Position numbers and translations under genes: made by a program. Below are positions 33,080 to 43,700 of a DNA stretch of 64,000 bases, in pieces. The notes under the pieces were generated by a model. It made no database searches, was not told where the DNA came from, and saw only the letters and a program-made list of their open reading frames with translations. Source of the stretch: Isoetes taiwanensis. Taxonomy: Eukaryota; Streptophyta; Lycopodiopsida; Isoetales; Isoetaceae. The number at the start of each line of letters is the position of its first letter. The stretch's first letter is position 1. The stretch is taken from NCBI GenBank assembly GCA_021234155.1, contig JAJEKV010000232.1, positions 622,001 to 686,000 of the forward strand, in the 5' to 3' direction.

Positions 33080-35536
33080 GATTAGGGTATCACCCTATAG
33101 ATGCTTGCCTGAAAGCCTCCAAGCACTTTGTTCACACACAACCTCAACCTCCTTGCAGATGCCCGTCTGAGAGCCTCTATGTGTTAGTGACTTAGATATT
33201 ACATACAATGGTTTGTTAAAAAAGAACCTCTCATAAAAATCTTATTTTTGATTAAAACCTTTTCTTTTCCAACAAAAAAATCTTTGCAAACGTAATGGTT
33301 TAGAAATCATCATTAGGCTTAAAATATTATTTTTTAACTTTCTTAAGAATCGCGGGTTATGACATTTGAAAAGATCAAATGGACATGCTATATATACCAC
33401 TGATTGGTCATAACGGATTTTGATTTGAAATATGTTTTGATACAACTTGAATTTTGGCTTCTCGATTTGAAAAAAAAAGGGAAGGTTCCACTAACTCGCC
33501 TAAAGAAACAATGCCACATAATTATACAAATATGAATGTTAGACATGTTTTAGATAAATCACTACATTTAGGTATAAGCTTACGGGTTTAGGGTTCATGG
33601 ATACATAAAAACTTGGAGGATGTAGCAAGCCATGCTCATAGATGAGCATGCAATGCTATCAACCATACCATCACTATATATTTAGGGTTTGCGATTTAAA
33701 GGTTGTATATTTAGATAGGATATCATAGACTATGTTTACAATTTGTAAAGAAGATAAAGACAATCCTAAATGGTTGATTTGCCAAGTTCTATTTTGTTTC
33801 AAACACAAAGTTTACAAGCATACATTCTATGAAATCAAAATAAATCAAAGTATGCTTTTACTAAGGTAGGTCAATAATACAAGTAGAATTGAAACACTGT
33901 TAGTTGGCAATATTAATAGCGAGACCCATTCCTTGCTATCACGTTTGATTATGCATCTACTCACTTTGTTCCACCCTTTGCTTTCCATTAATTGTACCCA
34001 TTTCCCACACCTATAGCTAATGCCCGGCATTCCTAGACTCTAAACCATAAATCATTAATTACATCTATGGACACAATTACATCTTCAATTTCTTAGTCTG
34101 CTTACAACGCATGCTACCTATTCCACATGTCTACGGCTAATGCCCGGCATCGTCGGGCACACGTTCCTAGTTTTGTATTAAAAAATGTCTTGAGAAGTTT
34201 ATATTCAAAAATGTCTTGAGATTCTACCAAAAAGTCAATTGTAAGAGCTCTATGAAGGGTGCGTAACTCTTTAAACTATGGCAAAACATTGTGGAGGCAG
34301 AGATTCGACTTGATGGATCTGGAGCTGGTTTGCCAATCAGAGTACCTGTTCCATCTCACACACTCCAAATAATTCATAATAGGCTCAACAAATTCCTAAT
34401 GTTTGAACCAACTCTAAGATATGTGTCTTAAGCTTTGCATGCGTGTCAAGCAAATACATGGTGAAGCATTGAAAAAGATTTTCAAAGCTTACGTGAATGT
34501 AGGCGCACTTTAGATGTATGTGTATTAGCACACTCCGAAAAATATGGCACTAAATCATACCAAAATTATATCAAAAGCATATAAAAATACAAAGGAAACC
34601 CCCTATTATTATGCTAGATTATCATAAAGCCTTTGCATGATTGTCTTGATTGTCATAAGCCTTGAGATACTTTGTATCGTAATGAAAACCTAAATGTTAT
34701 GCCGTGGCTAAAACTCTGTTTACAAAACTATTAGTGATAAAGAATTCCCGATCAATATATTTGCGAAATATATGTAGCCACTGCAACTAACCTTTTTAAA
34801 TATATTAGAAGTCTTTTGGGCATGGAGTTAAGTAGTGAAACGAATGATGATGATGTTAAATGCCAGTGCAATTAACCTTTCTGAACATCTTAAGAGTCAC
34901 CTGGTCATGAATTTAAGTATTGAAATGAAGCAATCCATCAATGCAATGGAGGCAAGTTAATATTTTTAGGATAATCAACTTGCAAACAATACCCTCGTGG
35001 GCAGCACTTGTTTCTCACAAATTTTCTTATAGTTTGCAGACTTGTTTTTCAAAAAAACTAGCAGAACTGCAGGGTTGGGGAGAAGGCTAGGCAGTCTGGC
35101 CCGCATTGGTTTTTCTTTTGTGGTAATTCGAAACGACTTGATTAGTCTTCAATAACATGGTTGTCTTTTGCAATCTGATCAGAACTTAATTTGAGGACAC
35201 ATTAAAGGAAGAATTCGTATTAAAGTCAAGATATCTTATCTGCTTACCACCAATTGCTTCATTCTTGCAATTCAATTCTTTGCCGGGCTTCATAGGATGC
35301 CTTGTCGGTGTGAATGTTTATTCTTTCACGCGCCAAACAACAACAGAGCTGTAATATGATCTCGTGCTATATGAAATAGGGGAGCATCCAAGCATTATTT
35401 GAAAATCTTAATCTCCAAAAGCTGTGAAGAAGCTTCGCTTGAGAAAATAAGCTCAACCTATTTTCATGCCGTTAAGATAAAAGCCATACAACTGCTCCAA
35501 TGTACCAAATATCATGCCGCAGATCTAATATCGGGG

Positions 35537-35875
35537 CAAATTCATGGTCCCCATTACGGAGGCAAATGAAGCAAACAAATACCATAAACGTATGAAGTGT
35601 ATAACAAGTGCAGATATTAGAACATGTCCCTACACTTGCGGGCTTTGTTTCCATGCCGGTTTAAGTGATAGAAAAGCGGACAAAATTCTGCTGAAGCACT
35701 AAACACCAATTTCATGGTCCCCCCGATTCTCGCATGCAAATGAAGCAAATGAATGCCATAAGCGTATGAAGTGTAGAACATGTGCATATATTAGAACATG
35801 TTCCTACACTTGCAAAAGCTTTGCTTCCATGCCGCTTTTAAGTGATTGAAAAGTGGGCACAATTACGCTTCAAAT
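35537..35875. repeat. Tandem duplication, period 170 bp
   Basis: CAAATTCATGGTCCCC at 35537 recurs at 35707. The match continues through GCAAATGAAGCAAA, CGTATGAAGTGTA, ATTAGAACATGT and TTTCCATGCCG, with modest divergence. It stops about 70 bases before the Mutator-like element. Confidence 0.85.
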
Positions 35876-35960
35876 ACTAAATCTGTAATTATAATTTTTT
35901 CTTGCTTATACTCTTTATTTGCGGTGTAATATAGAAAATAGGCAGATGCATTCGCGATGC

Positions 35961-36002
35961 GGGTGAAAATATCCTTACCCTGGTTTTGGTGATTCCATCG
36001 GC
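35961..36002 (+). repeat. Left terminal inverted repeat
   Basis: About 42 bases that pair with 38283-38325. The next 150 bases contain ATTATCCGT three times, a second local motif not found at the other end. Confidence 0.8.
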
Positions 36003-36017
36003 GGTGATACTCTCCCC

Positions 36018-36550
36018 CGCGGAATCACTAACCCTCTGCCAGATTATCCGTACCCTCCTCCCGCCCCGATTATCCGTGCACGCCCCGTTATCCGTACCTG
36101 ACAGGCTCCATCTTATACCTTCCGGCTGAATCACGTCTGCGAAATAATATTTGGATGGAATCACCAACCTTTTATTCTACGCGACGGAATCACAACTTTG
36201 CCATTCCGCCAGACGGAATCACAACTTTGCCATTACGCGGATGGAATCACCAATTTCACGATTCTTGAGATGGAATCACCGGGCCATGTATTCCACCGCA
36301 GACGGAATCACAACCGTATTATTTATTCCGCGAGGCGGAATCACAATCGTGCTATTCGCCGAGGCGGAATCACAACCATGCTATTCCGCCGGATGGAATC
36401 ACGAACGTCGATTCCGTGAGATGGAATCACCACTTACGTATCCCGCCGACGAGAATCACATTGCTATTCCGCCCGGATGGAATCACAATCATGCGATTCT
36501 GCCCGTTGGAATCACAAATGTAGGATTCTTCGAGATGGAATCACCACGAA
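36018..36550. repeat. Subterminal GGAATCAC array, period about 30 bp
   Basis: About 15 copies of GGAATCAC in one orientation, nearly all from 36153 to 36541, spaced 24-33 bases. The bases between vary but often contain ATTC.GC. The complement, GTGATTCC, recurs near the right end at 38109, 38140 and 38179. The open frame through the array (36151-36687) is a by-product and gives DGIT/MESP peptides. Confidence 0.85.
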
Positions 36551-38282
36551 TGCAGATGAGCTGCAGATTCTCAAAGTATAACTTACATTTGCTTGCTACA
36601 TTTGCTTGCTTTAACAAGCAGGGTTCATTGGAAGAAAATATAAACTTGTGCTACTCCATTTTTGTGTACTGTCCATTGTTATTCTAATACCGCCGAGAAT
36701 TTTTATAGATGGGGATTTGAACCCGCCAATGTCCATTGTATTCTATGCACCTTTGCCTTTGGGAATTTTTATAGATGGGGATTTGAACCCCTTGCCAATA
36801 TTGGCAATGCCATGGCCGAAAGCAAAACAAAAACAAGGATCATGACCCCATAGAACATAAGAGAAATTTGTTTATTACGTCTTGAGGATGATGGGGCACA
36901 ACATAGTGGAATAGGTGTTCGGATTCTCAAGGTCGCTAGCAGTACCACAACCTTCATGCCATGCCAGTGTTCTGATAGAATATAGAATAATCGAACTAAT
37001 ATTAGTACCCATCTTAAAAAAATGGCAAACCGCAAATAACTGGCTGGGCTTGACATTACGCTTCTCAATCAAGAGGATGAATGAAAACAGAGTAAAAGAA
37101 CGGCCCATAATTTCGTCATTTTGTGAGGGCCTGTTCGGTTGCGATCCAAATGATTTGCAAAAATAACTCATCCGGCGTTGTAAAATAACTCATCCGTTTT
37201 TCAGAGTGGCGATTCCGGAGGCCCAAAAAGCTTTGCTAAACTCAAAATCTGCAAAGCTTGAAGAAGAAAACGATGCCAGGCTTCCAAGCCCTTTCTTTTT
37301 TTTTTTTTCTTTTTCATATCCTCCCAAGCAGAAGGCAATGCTATATCCATGTCGATGTACAGATCCTTCACCTTGTTTTGGTCTGAAACCGTTGTCGAGA
37401 ATGTGAAAGAATCCTTCTCAACAGAACCGCCATAGCCAGGACCTCCGTGCTTCTCCATATCCACGCGTCCCAAAACTTGCATTAATTAATCACCCACTTC
37501 TGCAACAAAAAACCCAGAAAAGCAGCATTCCGGGTCACAATTTCAAGGATGGATAAGAAGAAAACATGCAAGAACTGGATTCGAGGTTTAGGAAAGGGTC
37601 AGAGAAAACAGCTATTGGGCTATGGCGATGGCAGGTAACTACCGGACTGAAGAAAGGAATAAAAGGCGCATCAGTTCAATGACTGCTTTTTTTACGCCAT
37701 AGCCTAGCCATCTTCACGGATTCAGAAAAAGAAAATAAAAAGATTAGTAAGAAAAAGAAGGAAGAATATAAGGTGAAGCAGCCCTTGGGATCCCTTACCC
37801 TTTGCTTGACGGAACCATGAAGAAGTATAACTATCGAAGAAAACCAACATTTTGCTTAGGGTCTTATCCGCCATACCCTAAAGCTTAAAAAATGAAGCAC
37901 GAAATAGCTCTTAAAAAGGAAGCACCGAAATGTTTTCCACCATAGCCATTATTCCGGATCTGTAGAAGAAAGTAAAACGATAACAAGAAAAGAAAAAGAA
38001 AAGAAGGAAGATCGCCCGAGCAAGCCGCCATAGCCGGAAGACCGCGGTGGCATTTGAAAAAAAACCTCCAAGAAGAAAAGGACGAAAAAATTTGAATTTT
38101 TAGTTTTATATTTCAAATGGTGATTCCGTGGCATGGAATAACATAGCGGTGATTCCGTCTGGCAGTATTCTACCGTTGTGATTCCGCGGGATGGTATTGA
38201 ATTTATTGTCGATCGCCGTGCGAAAACGGCCTCCCAAGACGGATCCCGTTGGGGAGGGTTTGTGATTCGTGGTAGGGAATAA

Positions 38283-38325
38283 CCGCGATGGAATCACCAA
38301 AACCGGGGTAAGGATATTTTCACCC
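38283..38325 (-). repeat. Right terminal inverted repeat
   Basis: Complement of 35961-36002. It ends TATTTTCACCC at 38325 and is followed at once by the 9-bp repeat GATGCATTC. Confidence 0.8.
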
Positions 38326-38334
38326 GATGCATTC

Positions 38335-39560
38335 ACCATGGGCTCCATGCTTTAAGTCGAGTCCACCGTAACGCGATCCGGGACAACTTAGCGGGCAACA
38401 AGCACTTGATTAGCTTCATTAAATGGATTGGCTAGTACCACGGGCGTAACCATGGGCGGAGCCGCCATAACCTCCGGGTAAACCCAAACATGAGACTCGA
38501 GCTCTTCCATAGGACTTTCGTACACATTGACATTAAAAACATGAAGCTCGACAGAGTGAAGCATGGAGGCCTCGAAGCTCCCCCAGAATTTATAGCAGTG
38601 ACAAAGTGAGACATAACGGCTGAGCTGCCCCCGGGATCTACCGCAGATGAAGGAGGCAACACATGCGTCAATAATGCCCATCAAACCGCTCCTCGAAGTC
38701 CATCAGCTTGTCTCTTCGAAGAGCAATACGTAATCGTAGAGCTTCTAAGCTATGCTAAAACGATGTAACATGAAAAGAACCCCTTCTCAGTCCAAACGGA
38801 TTACCTAATTCAAGTGCTCCAAAGCTCTACGTCTCGTGATGCATAATAAAAATACGCGATCGGGTCACAAAAGAGGGCCCGCGTTGAGGCAAGCTAGAAG
38901 AATAAGAAAATGGATTCAATCTCGGTAAGCTAGTGTAGGGATCTCAGAGTGAAAAAATCGGCAAGTATGTGAGTCGCTTGAACACCCAAATCCAAAGTCG
39001 CAATCGGCAAGAGCCCTCTTGAACATCCGAGAGGAGCCCATTTACGATTTAAAAGATGAGTATTGTGAAATCCGTTTCCCCGAATCTGCGGATTATATTA
39101 GTACCGCCATGGCCGTGCTTCTCCCCCGCCGCTTTGCCTTAAACATTCTTACCCCGTCAGCCATAGCCAAGCCCTACCCCTCGCTAAAATAACAAAGGAG
39201 CCAAACTCGCATGTAATTTCTTGAGCTTTCTAATTTCCCCACCGTAGTAGGATTTAAAATTAGAGAATCGAACGGCTCAAAATGATTTTAGGCGACGTGG
39301 CAGGACACGTGGCATAGCTAGAATTGCAAGAAATCGGGGAGGGGTTAGGCAACCCTGCTAAAAATATAGTTTTGAATTGTACAATAAAAGCCTTGAATCT
39401 AGACTCAAAAATGCTGGTCTTTATTTATACCCACCCCCTAATTTCGACCCTTGAGGAAATTCCGTTAACCTTATGCCAGGTGAGCCAGTTTACCTGCTGA
39501 GGTGACACACTGGCGTGGAACTTCGAGAGCGCTGGTTATAACTCCCGGGAAAACTACGGT
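38335..39560. other. Non-coding with a short protein-like relic
   Basis: The minus strand at 38684-38388 keeps a 98-codon frame ending PMVTPVVLANPFNEANQVLVAR, which resembles a polyprotein linker but carries no diagnostic motif. The rest shows nothing I can name. Confidence 0.3.
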
Positions 39561-40723
39561 CTTCCTTCTTTTGTAACAGCTCGTTGCGGATGGGAGTTTC
39601 GTACTCGTTTCACTTCCTCCTGCAAAATCTGATCTTGGATCTCTCGTCCAAGATCAAACAAATGTGGAAATTAGTTTAGTTTGAGATGATATAGCTTGCT
39701 TCATTTATCAAGTTACAGTCGATTTGAAGTCCGGCTGTTCAGGTTTGTCAGTCTGAATTTTGTATATTCTGTTCTTATAGTCTTAATGTTCTGACTGAAA
39801 GCAAATCTGGAAGCTGACTACTGTTATAGTTGGTCTTTTGTTCATCTAGAAAAATTGGTCGATGCCATAGAGTCACACAGTTAAAATGTAGTCCTTGCAC
39901 ATTCTTTTTACATTTTTCTTGGGCAAAAATAGGCAAGATTCCATCTGTAGCATAAAATAAATGGCATTCATAATCATGCTGTCAGATTTTAGATTTTGCC
40001 TACTACTTAAGCTGTATGTGCATATGCATTTTCTTATGCATTGGATATCTATTTTCTATATCTATTTTTGGTAACAGTTAAATTAAGCGTTCATGTTGTT
40101 GAATAGAACTTCAGCAGTTGAACAAGCATCTGTGTTTTCATGCCCTACTGTTGAAAATGTTGTTTTGTCGCAGCATGCTTTTCTGCAATTCTGGCGCTTT
40201 GTAATGATTTTGCAGCTTGTTATATTCATAATATGAAAACGTTGATAGCTCAAAGTATCGCACTCTTCTGTAGTTAAACTAGCCAACATTGCTATGTTAA
40301 CTTCTGGTATGGTTTGGATTCTCCCTCAACATTATGTTGTCAATGTGGTGTTGAAATCCAAGCATTTACCTAACAGCTATTTTGTACTTGAAATGGACAG
40401 CATATACCAGAAGTTCAACATACATATGTAGCATGAAGTATTTTCCTGGATCTTCAGTTGAAAATACAAAAGCACTATATTGTTCAGGTGCAAGAACAAA
40501 ACACAAGTAATTTCATAAAGCTCATAACTTTTTATGTCTAAATGCTTTCCAAGGCTTTATTGTGAGCTCGTTTTCCCCGTGCTTTTTACAAGGGATTCCT
40601 GTTTACATGTTTTCCAGGCAGGAATCAGCTAGCTGCTTCTGTTGCTGCTGTAATTGATTGGGACGGTTCAGTCATTACAGTAGACAGTTCATATATATCT
40701 GCAACTGATGTTGAATCCTTGCA
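39560..40723 (+). promoter_or_regulatory. Probable 5' UTR region of the MSL gene with a leader intron
   Basis: A strong acceptor TTTTCCAG ends at about 40619, 105 bases before the first MSL codon. The sequence upstream is T-rich and intron-like back to about 39660, so the leader is probably split. No TATA box can be chosen with confidence. Confidence 0.4.
39631..39655 (+). other. Short perfect hairpin in the MSL upstream region
   Basis: GATCTTGGA, 7 bases, TCCAAGATC. If this lies in the first leader exon it would be a stem-loop in the mRNA. The exon position is not proven. Confidence 0.5.
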
Positions 40724-43700
40724 ATGTCTCGAAGCCATACGGAAAGCAGATATGATGAAGAGGCTGGAGCTGTAGAATCTTTGATAGATGAACCTGCAGA
40801 ATATGAGCAAATTGAAATAAGAACAGACAAAAATCCCAACAATGCATGTTTGGTTTCAGATGTAACAACATCAGAGAAGGAAGAATCCTTGATAGATGAA
40901 CCGGTGGAATACGAACAGGTTGAATGGAAAAGCACGGGAGTAACTGGAAGAGATTTCAAAAGATCCTCTAGTGGTTGCCTAATCTCTCCCTCTGCAATTC
41001 TAGAACAACAATTGCCTTCAATGTCTTCAGTGTCTTTGAAGCCTCAAGTAGAGATAAATAAAGGTGATGATAAAATCACAGAAGTAGGGACTGGACAACC
41101 AAGCCCAAGTATCTCATTTGATGAAAGTTCTTCATCAGGTCAAAGTGAAGACCAATTAATGACACCAGAGGCTACAAAGAAACCTCTTGTAACTGCCTTA
41201 AAGTTGCCAGCAACAGAGGAACCAGAAAAGGATGACAGTGATGAAAGTGGCAGTGATGATGACTATCCCAAAGCCCCTAAGTTGACTAGCATGCTTACCA
41301 TGGCATATGGCCGAACCAGAGCACGGCTTCAAGAGCCACCTCCAATAACTCCAAGGTTTAAAGAGCAAATTTTGCAAAGACGGAGGCTTTCTACGTCAAG
41401 TATGCTGAGAGAAGACATCGGAACAACACCCCATAAACCACCACCAAAAACACCGATACAGGGGACACAAACACCAACACAGGGGACATCTCCTAGAAGA
41501 AAATCTTTTATTCCACCTATCATGTCCCCAAGTGCAATAGTACCCCTTATAAGAAGGTCGCTTTCAATTTCAAATCAGGTTCCTGAGGAGGAGGATCCTT
41601 TAGAAAATGATCTACTTCCAGATCATAAGGAGTCCAAGAGGAAAGAAAGTTTAGCGTGGATGATAACCCAATGGTTGAGTCTTTTACTTTTGGCTGCATT
41701 GTTGATTTGTTCAATAAAGATAAAGAAAGTCCAAGATGTGGAATGGCTAGGTGACAAACTATGGCGCTGGCAGGCACTAGCTCTAGTCACATTTTCTGGA
41801 CAACTAATTTCCGGCTGGGTTGTGCAGGTTTGTTGAACCTTTGTGGTTTATAGAAGGACAGCATGGTTTTAAGAATAGTGTCAAACTGATATATTGCCAA
41901 CTTTCTGCAGTTCTTTGTACTCCTCATAGAAAATCACTTCATTTGGAAAAAAAAAGTTCTTTACTTTGTTTATGGGCTTCGAAAATCTGTGCGGAATTCA
42001 ATTTGGTTAGCATTGGTTATTAGTGTATGGCAAGAGATTTTTGAAAAACAATCAGACACCAAAACTGTTCAAACTATAACGAGGGTAGCTCTCTTCTTTC
42101 TTAATACTTTTGTAGTTTCTTCTTTACTTTGCTCCTGGATTTTTACATGGGATATTATCATAGTGCCTTGAAGTTCTTTCTAACTGCAGTGTTCTAATCA
42201 TGTAGATATTGTGGTGTCTTTTCACCATATGTACATCTTGGATGTTGAAGGTTTTGACGGTTAAAGTAGCAGCAAACAGTTTTCATAGAGCTACATACTT
42301 TGACAGAATACAGGATTGTCTTTTCAGCCAGTATGTCCTAGAGACTCTTTCTGCACCTCCGGCGATGAACACATATGCTGATGAAGGGTGTAATGATGGT
42401 TATCAGATGGATGATAGAACTCCGGGTAAAAGCCCATTAGGTGCAAAGGACAGGATGCAGTCTGCAACTTTTGAAATAAATTGGGCAGCAGAAAATACAG
42501 ACCCAACAAAGCAGAAGCCTATGATGGCCAGAAGTGCATCTCCAATACAGCCAGGAAAGTTACAGCAACTCACATCTGAGGTGAGATGTCTAGATTAGCT
42601 GCAAAAACTGCATCTATATCATGCATGTAGGTCCAGTAGCAGAAGACTTAAGTTCATCATAATAGTTCTAAACATAAAGGTGCCACCTCTGAGTCCAAGC
42701 ACATGCAATGATGAAAAAATCGGATGTTTAGTATTTTGAAAAGTCTTTTTGTAGGTGTGCAAACGTTATGAAATGTTAACCCTTCTGTAATGGCTTTTCT
42801 GAGTGCGTTTGTAAGTAATCTAATCACAAGTTGGTCAATCTGATGGATCCATATTCTTGTCTAGAATGTAGCCATTTTGTCCATAGGGCCATTTACTTTG
42901 GTTTCCTAGGTCAATCTAAGCCATCAATGAGATGGGGCATCTAATGACCTATGGGCATTACGCAGCAATTCTAGAGAACTTTATGGGCAGCTTTGGAATC
43001 CCAACCAATGATATTCCAGGGGAGGATGCACCTAAATAAAACATTTTGAGCTGTCTCCTAAGATTTCGGGTCGCTTCTTTGGCGCTGCCATTACATGAGA
43101 ATGTGAACTCTGGGGCTCCATAACTAAATACAAGGCAGATCATTCGTCAAGGTCATTGGGGGTGAGCTGTGAGTGAGAAGAAGATTGGGATGTAATCAAG
43201 TATACTAAATAACGAAGCAAAAAGTTAAGGAGAAATAAATTTTATTCTCAAAGGTTATGGAGGAGGATACAGAAGTTTTTTTGTGGAAGTTTTCTAAGGC
43301 ATGCGGTCTTTTCCCATGGGATGGTAACCTCATCCAGCGAGCATGCTGTTGAACTCTGGGAATAGGCAAGAGGTGATCATATGCAGATGCTGGGTTTTGC
43401 TAGTAGCTTTGCCAGAGGAACTCTAAAGCAGCTGCGGGCCTTCTCTTTCGAGGGTATGGGCTGTAATTAAAGTTGCCTACCCCTTGCACCATTAACGTGC
43501 CAATGCTTACAAACTTATTTCCAAATTCTATGGTCAGGAGAGTAGCTGGAGCTTCAATTGGGGTCACTTCGGTAGAGAACGAAAGGCTTACACAAATAGT
43601 CAAGGTTGAAGCCCCACAAAATGTAAAGCTCTCATCTTCAAGCTTCCATTGGTTTCTTCTGCTGAGAGCAAGTTATCAGGGCTTCTGTCCTGTTTGCCCC

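Larger units (their letters stand above)
35961..38325. mobile_element. Mutator-like TIR element (2.37 kb), possible Pack-MULE
   Basis: The ends are inverted copies. The left end reads GGGTGAAAATATCCTTACCC then GGTTTTGGTGATTCCATCG, and the right end is its complement with one or two differences over about 40 bases. The 9-bp word GATGCATTC directly follows the right end (38326-38334). It also occurs at 35945-35953, with 7 extra bases (GCGATGC) between it and the left end. A 9-bp target duplication is the Mutator signature. Inside the ends are many GGAATCAC copies. The interior has no transposase. It holds gene-like but unrecognised pieces (minus strand 37482-37201 and 37171-36875), so a gene-capturing non-autonomous element is possible. 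Confidence 0.75.

Noticed and set aside
36018-36550. CRISPR-like array of spaced repeats
   Set aside because: The repeats are only 8-10 bases, spacing is uneven, the spacers are related to each other, the repeats belong to a TIR element, and the host is a plant.
36151-36687. 178-codon frame with DGIT/MESP repeats
   Set aside because: It is the translation of the GGAATCAC array. The peptide drifts as the repeat drifts, and there is no reason to think it is made.
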